Assembly (NCBI GenBank): GCA_037974665.1
Contig: CM075780.1
Span: 1,584,501 to 1,648,500 of the forward strand
Length of the DNA stretch: 64,000 bases
Source: Ehretia macrophylla
Taxonomy: Eukaryota > Streptophyta > Magnoliopsida > Boraginales > Ehretiaceae
Direction: 5' to 3'
The notes below the pieces were generated by a model that did no database searches, was not told the DNA's origin, and was given only the letters and a program-made list of their open reading frames with translations. Below, piece by piece: positions 11,874-24,721 of this stretch. Positions within the stretch are counted from its first letter, which is position 1, and every line of letters starts with the position of its first letter. The translations under genes were made by a program, and so were the position numbers.

Positions 11874-12431
11874 GTCATGTTGAGGGCACAATTCCTATAT
11901 GTGTTAATGGTTCATAGTCGCAGCCTAGAGAGATGGCCCATTCAAAAGGCCCAATGGGCTTAACGACAACCCATCTGCTTCAACAACACAACATCCTCAC
12001 AAGACGTGTTATCGACACGTTGTAGGGCCCTCTGATGTCTCGCGAGTCAGGTTGTCATCCTTTTAACGGCTCACGACGTACGATTCAAGATAGAAAAACA
12101 GAGGTAAAGAAGAAAAGTGGCTTGAAACTGATGAAAACGTTCGATTTTGGGCTCCAAAAATGGGCACAACAAGCAAGCTGGCTGTCCCCATCGTAGAGCT
12201 CTCAGAGAGCTTCGCAACGGCATGTTGTGCGCCGCATAACTCCTTACGGATCAAAAGTTATGGGCACCGAAGCGACGGAGACCTGGTCACAAACTCTACG
12301 CCCTCGATTTGCGGGCCCGGCCTCTACGTGAAGTGAAGTTCTCTTGCCCAATGTTCCGTGGGATTTGGCAATAGAGATTTGGACGATAAAGTATCTTGGC
12401 AATCCTAACCCGGGCAAAAAAAATTGAAAAG

Positions 12432-12550
12432 GGGGTGCAACACGAGGACTTCCCAAGGGGTCACCCATCCTAGTACTACTCTCGCCCAAGCACGCTTAAC
12501 TTCGGAGTTCTGATGGGATCCGGTGCAATAGTGCAGTTATGATCGCACCC
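12432..12550 (-). rRNA. 5S rRNA: 5S rRNA, copy 16
   Basis: 119 nt. Changes sit near the RNA 5' part: gcattag to gcaatag, gctggt to gcagtt, plus the cccaagg variant. The rest matches consensus. Confidence 0.93.
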
Positions 12551-13107
12551 GTCATGTTGAGGGCACAATTCCTATATGTGTTAACGGTTCACAGTCCCAG
12601 CCTAGAGAGATGGCCCATTCAAAAGGCCCAATGGGCTTAACGACAACCCATTCGCTTCAACAACGCAGCATCCTCGCAAGACGTGTTATCAACACGTTAT
12701 AGGGCCCTCTGATGTCCCGCGAGTCAGGTTGTCATCCATTTAACGGCTCACGACGTACGATCCGGGACGGAGAATTAGAGCAAAAGAATAAAAGTGGCCT
12801 GAAAGTAATGAAAACATTCGATTTTGGGCTCCAAAACCAGGCAAAGAGAGCAAGCATACTGCCCCCGTCGTAGAGCTTTCAGAGAGCTTTGCAACGGTAT
12901 GCTGTACGCCGCATAACTCCTTACGGATCAAAAGTTATGGGCACCGAAGCTACAGAGACCTGGTCACAAACCATACGCCCTTGGTTTGCGGGCCCGGCCT
13001 TTACGTGAAGCGAAGTTGTCTTGCCCAATGTTCCATGGGATACGGTAATACATATTTGGTCGATAAAGTATCTTGGCAACCCTAACCAGGGCAAAAAAAT
13101 TGAAAAG

Positions 13108-13226
13108 GGGGTGCAACACAAGGACTTCCTAAGGGGTCACCCATCCTAGTACTACTCTCGCCCAAGCACGCTTAACTTCGAAGTTCTGATGGGATCCGGT
13201 GCATTAGTGCTGGTATGATCACACCC
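13108..13226 (-). rRNA. 5S rRNA: 5S rRNA, copy 17
   Basis: 119 nt. Differences: acgagg to acaagg, cccagg to cctaagg, tcgg to tcga, atcgc to atcac. Confidence 0.93.
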
Positions 13227-13783
13227 GTCATGTTGAGGGCACAATTCCTATATGTGTTAACGGTTCACAGTCCCAGCCTAGAGAGATGGCCCATTCAAAA
13301 GGCCCAATGGGCTTAACGACAACCCATCCGCTTCAACAACGTAGCATCCTCGGAAGATGTGTTATTGACAGGTTGTAAGGCCCTTTGATGTCCCGCGAGT
13401 CAGTTTGTCATCCTTTTTACGTCTCACGAAGTACGATCCGGGACGGAAAGACTGAGCAAAAGAATAAAAGTGGCCTGAAACTAATGAAAACATTCGATTT
13501 TGGGCTCAAAAATGGGGAAAGCGAGCAAGCATACTCCTTCGGTCGTAGAGCTCTCAAAGAGCTTTGCAACGGTATGCTATGCGCCGCGTAACTCCTTACG
13601 TATCAAAAGTTATGGGCACCAGAGCGACGGAGACCTTGTCATAAACCCTACGCCCTCGGTTTGCGGGCCCGGCCTCTACGTGAATCGAAGTTTTCTTGCC
13701 CAATGTTCCGTGGGATTTGATAATAGAGATTTGGTCGATAATGTATCTTGGCAACCCTAACCAGGGCAACAAAAATTGAAAAG

Positions 13784-13902
13784 GGGTTCCAACACGAGGA
13801 CTTCCCAGGGGGTCACCCATCCTAGTACTACTCTTGCCCAAGCACGCTTAACTTCGGAGTTCTGATGGGATCCGGTGCATTAGTTCTGGTATGATCGTAC
13901 CT
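13784..13902 (-). rRNA. 5S rRNA: 5S rRNA, copy 18
   Basis: 119 nt. Both ends of helix I are altered: gggtgcaac to ggttccaac and gcaccc to gtacct. Also ctcg to cttg and gtgctgg to gttctgg. Folding of the terminal helix would be impaired. Confidence 0.9.
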
Positions 13903-14460
13903 GTCATGTTCAGGGCACAATTCCTATATGTGTTAACGGTTCACAGTCTCAGCCTAGAGATATGGCCCATTCAAAAGGCCCAATGGGCTTAACGACAACC
14001 CATCCGCTTCAACAACGCAGCATCCTCGCAAGACGTGTTATCGACACGTTGTAAGGCCCTCTGATGTCCCACGAGTCAGGTTGTCATCCTTTTAACGGCT
14101 CACGACGTGCGATCCGGGACGGAAAGATAGAGCAAAAGAATAAAAGTGGCCTGAAACTAATGAAAACATTCGATTTTGGGCTCCAAAAATGGGCAAAGCG
14201 AGCAAGCATACCGCTCCCGTCGTAGAGCTCTTAGAATGCTTTGCAACGATATGTTGTGCGCCGCGTAACTCCTTAAGTATCAAAAGCTATGGGCACCAGA
14301 GCGAAGGAGACCTGGTCATAAACCCTACGTCCTCGGTTTGCGAGCCAGGCCTCTACGTGAAGCAAAGTTGTCTTGCCCAATGTTCCATGGGATTCGGTAA
14401 TAGCGATTTGGTCGATAAAGTATCTTGGCAACCCTAACAAGGGCAAAAAAAATTGAAAAG

Positions 14461-14579
14461 GGTATGCAACACGAGGACTTCCCAAGGGATCACCCATCCT
14501 AGTACTACTCTCGCCGAAGCACGCTTAACTTCAAAGTTCTGATAGGATCCGGTGCATTAGTGCTGGAATGATCGCACCC
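14461..14579 (-). rRNA. 5S rRNA: 5S rRNA, copy 19
   Basis: 119 nt. Differences: gggtgc to gtatgc, cccaagg followed by gat instead of ggt, cgccca to cgccga, tcgg to tcaa, gatggg to gatagg, ggtatg to ggaatg. Confidence 0.91.
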
Positions 14580-15137
14580 GTCATGTTGAGGGCACAATTC
14601 CTATATGTGTTAACGGTTCACAGTCCCAGCCTAGAGAGATGGCCCATTCAAAAGGCCCAATGGGCTTAACAACAACCCATCCGCTTCAACAACGCAGCAT
14701 CCTTGCAAGACGTGATATCGACACGTTGTAGGGCCCTCTGACGTCCCGTGAGTCAGGTTATCGTCTTTTTAACAGCTCACGAAGTACGATTCAGGACGAA
14801 AAAATAGAGCAAAAGAAGAAAAGTGGCCGAAAACTGATGAAAATGTTCGATTTTGGGCTCCAAAAACAAGCACAGCGAGCAAGCTGGCTGCCCCCGTCGT
14901 AGAGCTCTCAGAGAGCTTTGAAACGGTATGCTGTACGCCGCATAACTCCTTACGAATCAAAAGTTAAGGGCATCGAAGCAACGGAGACCTAGTCACTAAC
15001 CCTACACCCTGGGTTTGCGGGCCCGGCCTCTACGTGAAGCGAAGTTCTCTTGCCCAATGTTCCGTGGGATTCAGTAATAGAGATTTGGTCAATAAGGTAT
15101 GTTGGCAACCCTAACTCGGGCAAAAAAAATTGAAAAA

Positions 15138-15256
15138 GGGGTGCAACACGAGGACTTCCCAGGGGGTCACCCATCCTAGTACTACTCTCACCCAAGCATG
15201 CTTAACTTCGGAGTTTTGATGGGATCCGGTGCATTAGTACTGGTATGATAGCACCA
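15138..15256 (-). rRNA. 5S rRNA: 5S rRNA, copy 20
   Basis: 119 nt. The +1 base is changed (gcaccc to gcacca on plus, so the RNA would start with U). Also ctcgccc to ctcaccc, acgctt to atgctt, gttct to gtttt, tgctgg to tactgg, atcgc to atagc. Confidence 0.92.
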
Positions 15257-15812
15257 GTCATGTTGAGGGCACAATTCCTATATGTGTTAACGGTTCACAG
15301 TCCCAGCCTAGAGAGATGGCCCATTCAAAAGGACCAATGGGCTTAACGACAACCGATCTGCTTCAACAACGTAGCAACCTCGCAAGACATGATATCGACA
15401 CGTTGTAGGGCCCTCTGATATCCAGCGAGTCAGGTTGTCATCCTTTTAACGGCTCACAACGTACGATTCGGGGTGGAAAAACAGAGCAAAAGAGGAAAAG
15501 TGGCCTGAAACGGATGAAAACATTCGATTAGGGGCTCCAAAAACTGGCACAGCGAGCATGCTGGTTGCCCCCGTCGTAGAGCTCTCAGAGAGCTTTGCAA
15601 CGGTATGCTGTGCCCCGCCTAACTCCTTATGGATCAAAAGTTATGGGTACCGGAGCGACGGAGACCTGGTCACAAACCCTACACCCTCGGTTTGCGGGCC
15701 CGGCTTCTACGTGAAGCAAAGTTGTCTTGCCCAATGTTCCGTGGGATTGGTAATAGAGATTTGGTCGATAAAGTATCTTGGCAACCCTAAGGAGGGAAAA
15801 AAAATTGAAAAG

Positions 15813-15931
15813 GGGGTGCAACACGAGGACTTCCCAAGGGGTCACCCATCCTTGTACTACTCTCACCCAAGCACGCTCAACTTCGGAGTTTTGATGGGAT
15901 CCAGTGCATTAGTGCTGGTATGATCGCACCA
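15813..15931 (-). rRNA. 5S rRNA: 5S rRNA, copy 21
   Basis: 119 nt. Differences: cccaagg, ctagta to cttgta, ctcgccc to ctcaccc, gcttaac to gctcaac, gttct to gtttt, atccgg to atccag, and the +1 change gcacca. Confidence 0.92.
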
Positions 15932-16488
15932 GTCATGTTGAGGGCACAATTCCTATATGTGTTAACGGTTCACAATCCCAGCCAAGAGAGATGGCCCATT
16001 TAAAAGGCCCAATGGGCTTAACGACAACCCATCCGCTTCAACAACGCAGCATCCTCGCAAGACGTGATATCGACACGTGGTAGGGCCCTCTGAGTCCCGC
16101 GATTCAGGTTGTCGTCCTCTTAACGGCTCACGACGTACGATTCGGAACGGAAAAATAGAGTGAAAGAAGAAAAGTGGACTGAAACTGATGAAAACGTTCG
16201 ATTTTGTGCTCCAAAAATCGGCATAGCGAGCAAGCTGGCTGCCCCCGTCGTAGAGCTCTCAGAGAGCTTTGCAACGGTATGTTGTGCGCCGCATAACTCC
16301 TTAGGTATCAAAAGTTATGGGCACCGGAGCGACGAAGACCTGGTCACAAACCCTATGCCCTCGGTTTGCAGGCCCGGCCTCTACGTGAAGCAAAGTTGTC
16401 TTGCACAATGTTCCGTGGAATTTGGTAATAGAGATTTGGTCGATAAAGTATCTTGGCAACCCTAACCAGGGCAAAAAAAATTGAAAAG

Positions 16489-16607
16489 GGGGTGCAACAC
16501 GAGGACTTCCTAAGGGGTCACCCATCCTAGTACTAGTCTCGCCCAAGCACGCTTAACTTCGGAGTTCTGATGGGATCCGGTGCATTAGTGCAGGTATGAT
16601 CGCACCC
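16489..16607 (-). rRNA. 5S rRNA: 5S rRNA, copy 22
   Basis: 119 nt. Differences: cccagg to cctaagg, tactactc to tactagtc, gctgg to gcagg. The upstream -1 base is T instead of C on the coding strand. Confidence 0.93.
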
Positions 16608-17164
16608 ATCATGTTGAGGGCACAATTCCTATATGTGTTAACGGTACACAGCCCCAGTCTAGAGAGATGGCCCATTCAAAAGGCCCAATGGGCCTAACGA
16701 CGGACCATCCGCTTCAACAACGCAGCATTCTCGCAAGACGTGATATCGACATGTTGTAGGGCCCTCTAATGTCCCGTGAGTCAGTTTGTCATCCTTTTAA
16801 CGGCTCACGACGTACGATTCGGGACGGAAAAATAGAGCAAAAGAAGAAAAGTGGCCTAAAACTGATGAAAACGTTCGATTTTGGGCTCCAAAAAGGGGAC
16901 AGCGTGCAAGCTGGCTGCCCCGTCGTAGAGCTCTTAGAGAGCTTTGCAACGCTATGCTGTGCACCGCATAACTCCTTACGGATCAAAAGTTATGGGCACC
17001 AAAGCGACCGAGACCTGGTCACAAATTCTACCCCCTCGGTTTTCGGGCCCGGCCTCTACGTGAAGCGAAGTTGTCTTTCCCAATGTTCCGTGGGATTCGG
17101 TAATAGAGATTTGGTTGATAAAGTATCTTGGCAACCCAAACCAGGGCAAAAAAAAATTGAAAAG

Positions 17165-17283
17165 GGGGTGCAACACGAGGACTTCCCCAGGGGTCACCCA
17201 TCCTAGTACTACTGTTGCCCAAGGACGCTTAACTTCGATGTTCTGATGGGATCCAGTGCATTAGTACTGGTATGATCGCACCC
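17165..17283 (-). rRNA. 5S rRNA: 5S rRNA, copy 23
   Basis: 119 nt. Differences: cccaggg to ccccagg, ctctcgcccaagc to ctgttgcccaagg, cggag to cgatg, atccgg to atccag, tgctgg to tactgg. Confidence 0.92.
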
Positions 17284-17841
17284 GTCATGTTGAGGGCACA
17301 ATTCCTATATATGTTAACGGTTCACAATCCCAACCTAGAGAGATGGCCTATTCAAAAGGCCCAATGGGCTTAACGACAACCCATCAGCTTCAACAACGCA
17401 GCATCCTCGTAAGACGTGATATCGAAACGTTGTAGGGCCCTCTGATGTCCCGCGATTCAGGTTGTCGTCCTTTTAACAGTAAACGACGTACGATTTGGGA
17501 CGGAAAAATAGAGCAAAAGAAAAAAAGTGGCCTGAAACGGATGAAAATGTTCGATTTTGGGCTCCAAAAAAGGGCACAGCGAACAAGCTGGTTGCCCCCG
17601 TCGTAGAGCTCTCATAGAGCTTTGCAACGGTATGCTGTGCGTCGTATAACTCCTTACGGATCAAAAGTTATGGGCACCGGAGTGACGGAGGCCTAGTCAC
17701 AAACCCTAAGCCCTCAGTTTGTGGGCCCGGCCTCTACGTGAAGCAAAGTTGTCTTGCCCAAAGTTCCATGGGATTTCGTAATATAGATTTGGTTGATAAA
17801 GTATCTTAGCAACCCTAACCAGGGCAAAAAAAATTGAAAAA

Positions 17842-17960
17842 GGGGTGCAACACGAGGACTTCCCATTGGGTCACCCATCCTAGTACTACTCTCGCCCAAG
17901 CACGCTTAACTTCGAAGTTCTGATGGGATCCGGTGCATTAGTGCTAGTATGATCGCACCC
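17842..17960 (-). rRNA. 5S rRNA: 5S rRNA, copy 24
   Basis: 119 nt, close to consensus: cccaggg to cccattg, cgga to cgaa, gctggt to gctagt. Confidence 0.93.
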
Positions 17961-18518
17961 GTCATGTTGAGGGCACAATTCCTATATATGTTAACGGTTC
18001 ACAGTCCCAGCCTAGAGAGATGGCCCATTCAAAAGGCCCAATGGGCTTAACGACAACCTATCCGCTTCAACAATGCAGCATCCTCGCAAGACGTGATATC
18101 GACACGTTGTACGGCCCTCTGATGTCCCGCGAGTCAGGTTATCGTCCTTTTAATGGCTCACGACGTAAGATTCGCGAGGGAAAAATAGAGCAAAAGAAGA
18201 AAAGTAGCCTGAAACTGATGAAAAAGTTCGATTTTGGGCTACAAAAATGGGCACAGCGAGCAAGTTGGCTGCCCCCATCGTATAGCTCTCAGAGAGCTTT
18301 GCTACAGTATGCTGTGCGCCGCATAACTCCTTACGGATCAAAAGTTATGGACATCGGAGCGACGGAGACTTGGTCACAAACCCTACGCCCTGGGTTTGCG
18401 GGCCCGGCCTCTGCGTGAAGCGAAGTTCTCTTGCCCAATGTTCTGTGGGATTCGTTAATAGAGATTTGGTCGATAAAGTATCTGGGCAACCCTAACTAGG
18501 GCAAAAAAAATTGAAAAG

Positions 18519-18637
18519 GGGGTGCAACACGAGGACTTCCCAGGGGGTCACCCATTCTAGTACAACTCTCGCCCAAGCACGCTTAACTTCGGAGTTCTGA
18601 TTGGATTCGGTGCATTAGTGCTAGCATTATCGCACCC
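18519..18637 (-). rRNA. 5S rRNA: 5S rRNA, copy 25
   Basis: 119 nt. Differences: catcct to cattct, tactactc to tacaactc, gatgggatcc to gattggattc, gctggtatg to gctagcatt. Confidence 0.92.
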
Positions 18638-19193
18638 GTCATGTTGAGGACACAATTCCTATATGTGTTAACGGTTCACTGTCCCAGCCTAGAGAGATGG
18701 CCCATTCAAAAGGCCCAATGGGCTTAACGACAACCCATCCGCTTCAATAATGCAGCATCCTCACAAGACGTGATATCGAAAAGTTGTTGGGCCCTCTGAT
18801 GTCCCGTGAGTCAGGTCGTTGTCCATTTAACGGCTCACGACGTACGATTCGGGACAGAAAAACAGTGCAAAAGAATAAAAGTGGACTGAAACAAATGAAA
18901 ACGTTCGATTTTGGGCACCAAAAACAGGCACAGCGAGCAAGCTGGCTGCCCCGTCGTAGAGCTCTTAGAGATCTTTGCAACGGTATGCTGTTCGCGGCAT
19001 AGCTCCTTACGGATCAAAAGTTATGGGCACCGGAGCGGCGGAGAACTGGTCACAAACCCTACGGTCTCGGTTTGCAGGCCCGGCCTCTACGTGAAACGAA
19101 GTTGTCTTGCCCAATGTTCCGTGGGATTGGTAATAGAGATTTGGTCGAAAAAGTATCTTGGCAACCCTAACCAGGGCAAAAAAAATTGAAAAG

Positions 19194-19312
19194 GGTGTGC
19201 AACACGAGGACTTCCCGGGTGGTCATCCATCCTAGTACTACTCTCGCCCAAGCATGCTTAACTTCGGTGTTCTGATGGGATCTGGTGCATTAGTGTTGGT
19301 ATGATCTCACCC
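19194..19312 (-). rRNA. 5S rRNA: 5S rRNA, copy 26
   Basis: 119 nt. Differences: gggtgc to gtgtgc, cccagggggtcacc to cccgggtggtcatc, acgctt to atgctt, cggag to cggtg, atccgg to atctgg, gctgg to gttgg, atcgc to atctc. Strongly diverged. Confidence 0.9.
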
Positions 19313-19870
19313 GTCATGTTGAGCGCACAATTCCTATATGTGTTAACGGTTCACAGTCCCAGCCTAGAGAGATGGCCCATTCAAAAGGCCCAATGGGCTT
19401 AACGATAACCCATCCGCTTCAACAACGCAACATCCTCGCAAGACGTGATATCGACACGTTGTAGGGCCCTCTGATGTCCCGCAAGTCAGGTTGTCATCCT
19501 TTTAACAGCTCACGACGTACGATTCAGGGCTGAAAAACATAGCAAAAGAAGAAAAGTGGCATGAAACTGATGAAAACATTCGATTTTGGGCTCCAAAAAT
19601 GGCCACAACGGGCAAGCCAGTTGCCTCCGTCGTAGAGCTCTCAGAGAGCTTTGCAACAGTATGCTGTGCGCCGCATAACTCCTTACGGATCAAAAGTTAT
19701 GGTCACCGGAGCAACGGAGACCTGGTCACAAACCCTACACCCTAGGTTTGCAGGCCGGGCCTCTACGTGAAGCGAAGTTGTCTTGCCCAATGTTCCGTTG
19801 GATTGGGTAATAGAGATTTGGTCGGAAAAGTATCTTGGCAACCGTAACCATGGCAAAAAAAATTGAAAAG

Positions 19871-19989
19871 GGGGTGCAACACGAGGACTTCCCAAGGGGT
19901 CACCCATCCTAGTACTACTCTCGCCCAAGCACGCTTAACCTCGGAGTTCTGATGGGATCCGGTGCATTAGTGCTGGTATAATCGCACCG
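19871..19989 (-). rRNA. 5S rRNA: 5S rRNA, copy 27
   Basis: 119 nt. Differences: cccaagg, aacttcgg to aacctcgg, tatgat to tataat, and the +1 change gcaccc to gcaccg. Confidence 0.92.
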
Positions 19990-20546
19990 GTCATGTTGAG
20001 GGCACAATTCCTATATGTGTTAATGGTTCAGAGTCTCAGCCTAGAGAGATGGCCCATTCAAAAGGCCCAATGGGCTTAAAGACAACCCATCCGCTTCAAC
20101 AACGCAGCATCCTCGCAGGACATGATATAGACACGTTGTGGGGCCCTCTGATGTCTCGCGAGTGATTTTGTCATCCTTTTAATGGCTCACGACGTACGAT
20201 TCGGGACGGAAAAACAGAGCAAAAGCAGAAAAATGGCCTGAAACTGATGAAAACGTTCGATTTTGGGCTCCAAAAAGGGGACAGCGAGCAAGCTGACTGC
20301 CCCCGTCGTAGAGCTCTCAGAGTGCTTTGCAACGGTACGCAGTGCGCCGCATAACTCTTTACGGATCAAAAGTTATGGGCACCGGAGCGACGGAGACCTT
20401 GTCACAAACCCTAAGCCCTCGATTTGCGGGCCCAGCCTTTACATGAAGCGAAGTTGTCTTGCCTAATGTTCCGTGGGATTGGGTAATGGAGATTTGGTCG
20501 ATAAAGTATCTTGGCAACCCTAACCAGGGCAAAAAAAATTGAAAAA

Positions 20547-20665
20547 GGGGTGCAACACAAGGACTTCCCAGGGGGTCACCCATCCTAGTACTACTCTCGC
20601 CCAAGCACGCTTAACTTCGGGGTTTTGATGGGATACAGTGCATTAGTGCTAGTATGATCGCACCC
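20547..20665 (-). rRNA. 5S rRNA: 5S rRNA, copy 28
   Basis: 119 nt. Differences: acgagg to acaagg, cggagttct to cggggtttt, atccgg to atacag, gctgg to gctag. Near the left edge of the first block of the 6-unit duplication; its promoter-side spacer (gagcacaaaattccaat) is shared exactly with copy 34. Confidence 0.92.
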
Positions 20666-21221
20666 GTCATGTTGAGCACAAAATTCCAATATGTGTTAAC
20701 GGTTCACAGTCCAGCCTAGAGAGATGGCCCATTCAAAAGGCCCAACAGGCTTAACGACAACCCATCCGCTTCAACAACGCAGCATCCTCACAAGACGTGA
20801 TATCGACACGTTGTAGGGCCCTCTGATGTCCCACGAGTCATTTTTTCATCCTTTTAACGGCTCACAACGTACGATTCGGGACGGAAAAACTGAGCAAAAG
20901 AATAAAAGTGCCCTGAAACTAATGAAAACGTTCGATTTTGGGCTCCAAAAAGGGGACAGCGAGCAAGCTGGCTGCCCCCGTCGTAGAGCTCTTAGTGAGC
21001 TTTCTAACGGTACGATGTGTGCCGCGTAACTATTTACGGATCAAAAGCTATGGGCACCGGAGCGACGGAGACCTGGTCACAAACCCTACGCCCTCAGTTT
21101 GCGGGCCCGGCCTCTACGTGAAGCGAAGTTGTCTTTCCTAATGTTCCGCGGGATTTGGTAATAGAGATTTGGTTGATAAAGTATCTTGGCAACCCTAACC
21201 AGGGCAAAAAAAATTGAAAAG

Positions 21222-21340
21222 GGGGTGCAACACGAGGACTTCCCAAGGGGTCACCCATCCTAGTAATATTCTCCCCCAAGCACGCTCAACTTCGGGGTTC
21301 TGATGGGATACGGTGCATTAGTGCTAGTATGATCGCACCT
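21222..21340 (-). rRNA. 5S rRNA: 5S rRNA, copy 29
   Basis: 119 nt. Differences: cccaagg, tactactctcg to taatattctcc, gcttaac to gctcaac, cggag to cgggg, atccgg to atacgg, gctgg to gctag, gcaccc to gcacct. Most of these recur in copy 35. Confidence 0.91.
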
Positions 21341-21896
21341 GTCATGTTGAGGGCACAATTCCTATATGTGTTAACGGTTCACAGTCCCAGCCTAGAGAGA
21401 TGGCCCATTCAAAAGGCCCAATGGGATTAACGACAAGCCATCCGCTTCAACAACGCAGCATCCTCGCAAGACGTGATATCGACACGTTGTAGGGCCCTCT
21501 GATGTGCCGCGATTCAGGTTGTCGTCCTTTTAACGGCTCAGAACGTACGATTCGGGACGAAAAAATAGAACAAAAGTAGAAAAGTGGCCTGAATCTGATG
21601 AAAACGTTCGATTTTGGGCTCCAAAAATGGGAACATATAGCTAACTGGCTGCCCCCGTCGTAGAGCACTCAGAGAGCTTTGCAACGGTAAGCGCCGCGCC
21701 CCATAACTCCTTACAGATCAAAAGTTATGGGCACCGGAGCGACGGAGACCTGGTCACAAACCCTAAGCCCTCGGTTTGCGGGCCCGGCCTCTACGTGAAA
21801 CGAAGTTGTCTTGCCCAATGTTCCGTGGGATTGGTAATAGAGATTTGGTCGATAAAGTATCATGGCGACCCTAATAGGGGAAAAAGAATTGAAAAG

Positions 21897-22015
21897 GGGG
21901 TGCAACACGAGGACTTCCCAGGGGGTCATCCATCCTAGTACTACTCTCGCCCAAGCACGCTTAACTTCAGTGTTCTGATGGGATCTGGTGCATTCGTGCT
22001 AGTATGATCGCACCC
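21897..22015 (-). rRNA. 5S rRNA: 5S rRNA, copy 30
   Basis: 119 nt. Differences: gtcaccc to gtcatcc, tcggag to tcagtg, atccgg to atctgg, attagtgctgg to attcgtgctag. Counterpart of copy 36. Confidence 0.92.
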
Positions 22016-22573
22016 ATCATGTTGAGTGCACAATTCCTACATGTGTTAACGGTTCACAGTCCCAGTCTAGAGAGATGGCCCATTCAAAAGGCCCAACGGG
22101 CTTAATGACAACCCATCCGCTTCAACAACGTAACATCCTCGCAAGATGTGATATCGACACGTTGTAGGGCAATCTGATGTCCGACGAGTCAGGTTGTCGT
22201 CCTTTTAACGGCTCACGACGTACGATTCGGGTCAGAAAAATAGAGCAAAAGAAGAAAAGTGGCCTGAAACTATTGAAAACGTTCGATTTTGGGCTCCAAA
22301 AAAGAGCACAGCGAGCAAGCCAACTGCCCCTATCGTAGAGCTCTCACAGAGCTTTGCAACGGTATGGTGTGCGCCTTATAACTCCTTACGGATCAAAAGT
22401 TAAGGGCACCGGAACGACGGAGACCTGGTCACAAACCCTATGCCCTCGGTTTGCGGGCCCGGCCTCTACATGAAGCGAAGTTGTCTTGCCCAATGTTCCG
22501 TCGGATTCGGTAATAGAGATTTGGTCGATAAGGTATCTTGGCAACCCTAACCAGGGCAAAAAAAATTGAAAAG

Positions 22574-22692
22574 GGCGTGCAACACGAGGACTTCCTAAGG
22601 GGTCACCCATCCTAGTACTACTCACGCCCAAGCACGCTTAACTTCGGAGTTCTGAGGGAATCCGGTGCATTAGTGCTGGTATGATCGCACCC
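22574..22692 (-). rRNA. 5S rRNA: 5S rRNA, copy 31
   Basis: 119 nt. Differences: gggtgc to gcgtgc, cccagg to cctaagg, ctctcg to ctcacg, tgatgggatcc to tgagggaatcc. Copy 37 is nearly identical. Confidence 0.92.
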
Positions 22693-23250
22693 GTCATGTT
22701 GAGGGCACAATTCCTATATGTGTTAACGGTTCACAGTCCCAGCCTAGAGAGATGGCCCATTCAAAAGGCCCAATGGGCTTAGCGACAACCCATCTGCTTC
22801 AACAACGCAGCATCCTCACTAGACGTGATATCGACACGTTGTAGGGCCCTCTGATGTCCCCCAAGTCACGTTGTCGTCCTTTTGACTGCTCACGACGTAC
22901 CATTCGGGAAGGAAAAACAGAACAAAAGAATAAATATAGCCTAAAACTGATGAAAATGTTCGATTTTGGGCTCCAAAAATAGGCACAGCAAGCAAGCTGG
23001 CTACCCACGCCGTAGAGCTCTTAGAGAGCTTTGCAACGGTACGTTGTACGTCGCGTAACTCTTTACGGATCAAAAGTTATGGGCACCGGAGTGACGGAGA
23101 CCTGGTCACAAACCCTACACCCTCGGTTTGCGGGCCCGGCCTCTACGTGAAGCGAAGTAGTCTTGCCCAATGTTCCGTGGGATTCGGTAATAGAGATTTG
23201 GTCGATAAAGTATCTTGGCAACCCTAACCAGGGCAAAAAAAATTGAAAAG

Positions 23251-23369
23251 TGGGTGCAACAAGAGGACTTCCCAGGGGGTCACCCATCCTAGTACTACTC
23301 TTGCCCAAGCACGCTTAACTTCAGTGTTCTGATGGAATCCAGTGCATTAGTGCTATTATGATCGCACAC
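23251..23369 (-). rRNA. 5S rRNA: 5S rRNA, copy 32
   Basis: 119 nt. Differences: acacgagg to acaagagg, ctcg to cttg, tcggag to tcagtg, gggatccgg to ggaatccag, gctggt to gctatt, gcaccc to gcacac. Copy 38 is nearly identical. Confidence 0.91.
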
Positions 23370-23925
23370 GTCATGTTGAGGGCACAATTCCTATATGTGT
23401 TAACGGTTCACAGTCCCAGCCTAGAGAGATGGCCCATTCAAAAGGCCCAATGGGCTTAACGACAACCCATCCGCTTCAACAACGCAGCATCCTCGCAAGA
23501 CGTGATATCAAAAAGTTGTAGGGCCCTCTGATGTTTCACGATTCAGGTTGTCGTCCTTTTAACGGCTCACAACGTACGATTCGGGATGGAAAAATAGAGC
23601 AAAAGAAGAAAAGTGGCCTGAATCTGATGAAAATGTTCGATTTTGGGCTACAAAAAGGGCACAGTGAGAAAACTGGCTTCCCTTATCGTAGACCTCTCAG
23701 AGAGCTTTGCAACGGTATGCTGTGCGCCGCATAACTCCTTACGGATCAAAAGTTATGGGCACCGGAGCGACGGAGACCTGGTCACAAACTCTAAGCCCTC
23801 GGTTTGCGGGCCCGGCCTTTACGTGAAACGAAGTTGTCTTGCCCAATGTTCCGTGGGATTCGTAATAGAGATTTGGTCGATAAAGTATCTTGGCAACCCT
23901 AACCAGGGCAAAAAAAATTGAAAAG

Positions 23926-24044
23926 GGGATACAACACGAGGACTTCCCAGGGGGTCACCCATCCTAGTACTACTCTCGCCCAAGCACGCTTAACTTCAGA
24001 GTTCTGATGGGATCCGGTGCATTAGTGCTGGTATGATCGCACCC
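23926..24044 (-). rRNA. 5S rRNA: 5S rRNA, copy 33
   Basis: 119 nt. Differences: gggtgcaac to ggatacaac, tcgg to tcag. By eye copy 39, six units away, has the same sequence. Confidence 0.93.
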
Positions 24045-24602
24045 GTCATGTTGAGGGCACAATTCCTATATGTGTTAACGGTTCACAGTCCCAACCTAGA
24101 GAGATGACCCATACAAAATGCCCAATGGGCTTAACGACAACCCATCCGCTTCAACAACGCAACATCCTCGCAAGACGTGATATCGACACTTTGTAGGGCA
24201 CTCTGAAGTCCCGCGAGTCAGGTTGGCATCCATTTAATGGCTCACGACGTACTTTTCGGGGCGGAAAAATAGAGCAAAAGAAGAAATGTGGCCTGAAACT
24301 GATGAAAACGTTCGATTTTGGGCTCAAAAGAGGGGCACAGCAAGCAAGCCAGCTGCCCCCATCGTAGAGCTCTCAGAGAGCTTTGTAACGGTATGCTGTG
24401 CGCCGCCTAACTCCTTACGGATCAAAAGTTATGGGCACCGGAACGAAGGAGACCTGTGCATAAACCCTACGCCCTCGGTTTGCGGGTCCGGCCTCTATGT
24501 GAAGTGAAGTTGTCTTGTCCAATGTTCTGTGGGATTTGGTAATAGAGATTTGGTAGATAAAGTATCTTGGCAACCCTAACCAGGGCAAAAAAAATTGAAA
24601 AA

Positions 24603-24721
24603 GGGGTGCAACACGAGGACTTCCCAGGTGGTCACCCATCCTAGTACTACTCTCGCCCAAGCACGCTTAACTTCGAGGTTCTAATGGGATATGGTGCATT
24701 TGTGCTAGTATGATCGCACCC
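24603..24721 (-). rRNA. 5S rRNA: 5S rRNA, copy 34
   Basis: 119 nt. Differences: agggggtc to aggtggtc, cggagttctgatgg to cgaggttctaatgg, atccgg to atatgg, attagtgctgg to atttgtgctag. Start of the second block of the 6-unit duplication. Confidence 0.91.
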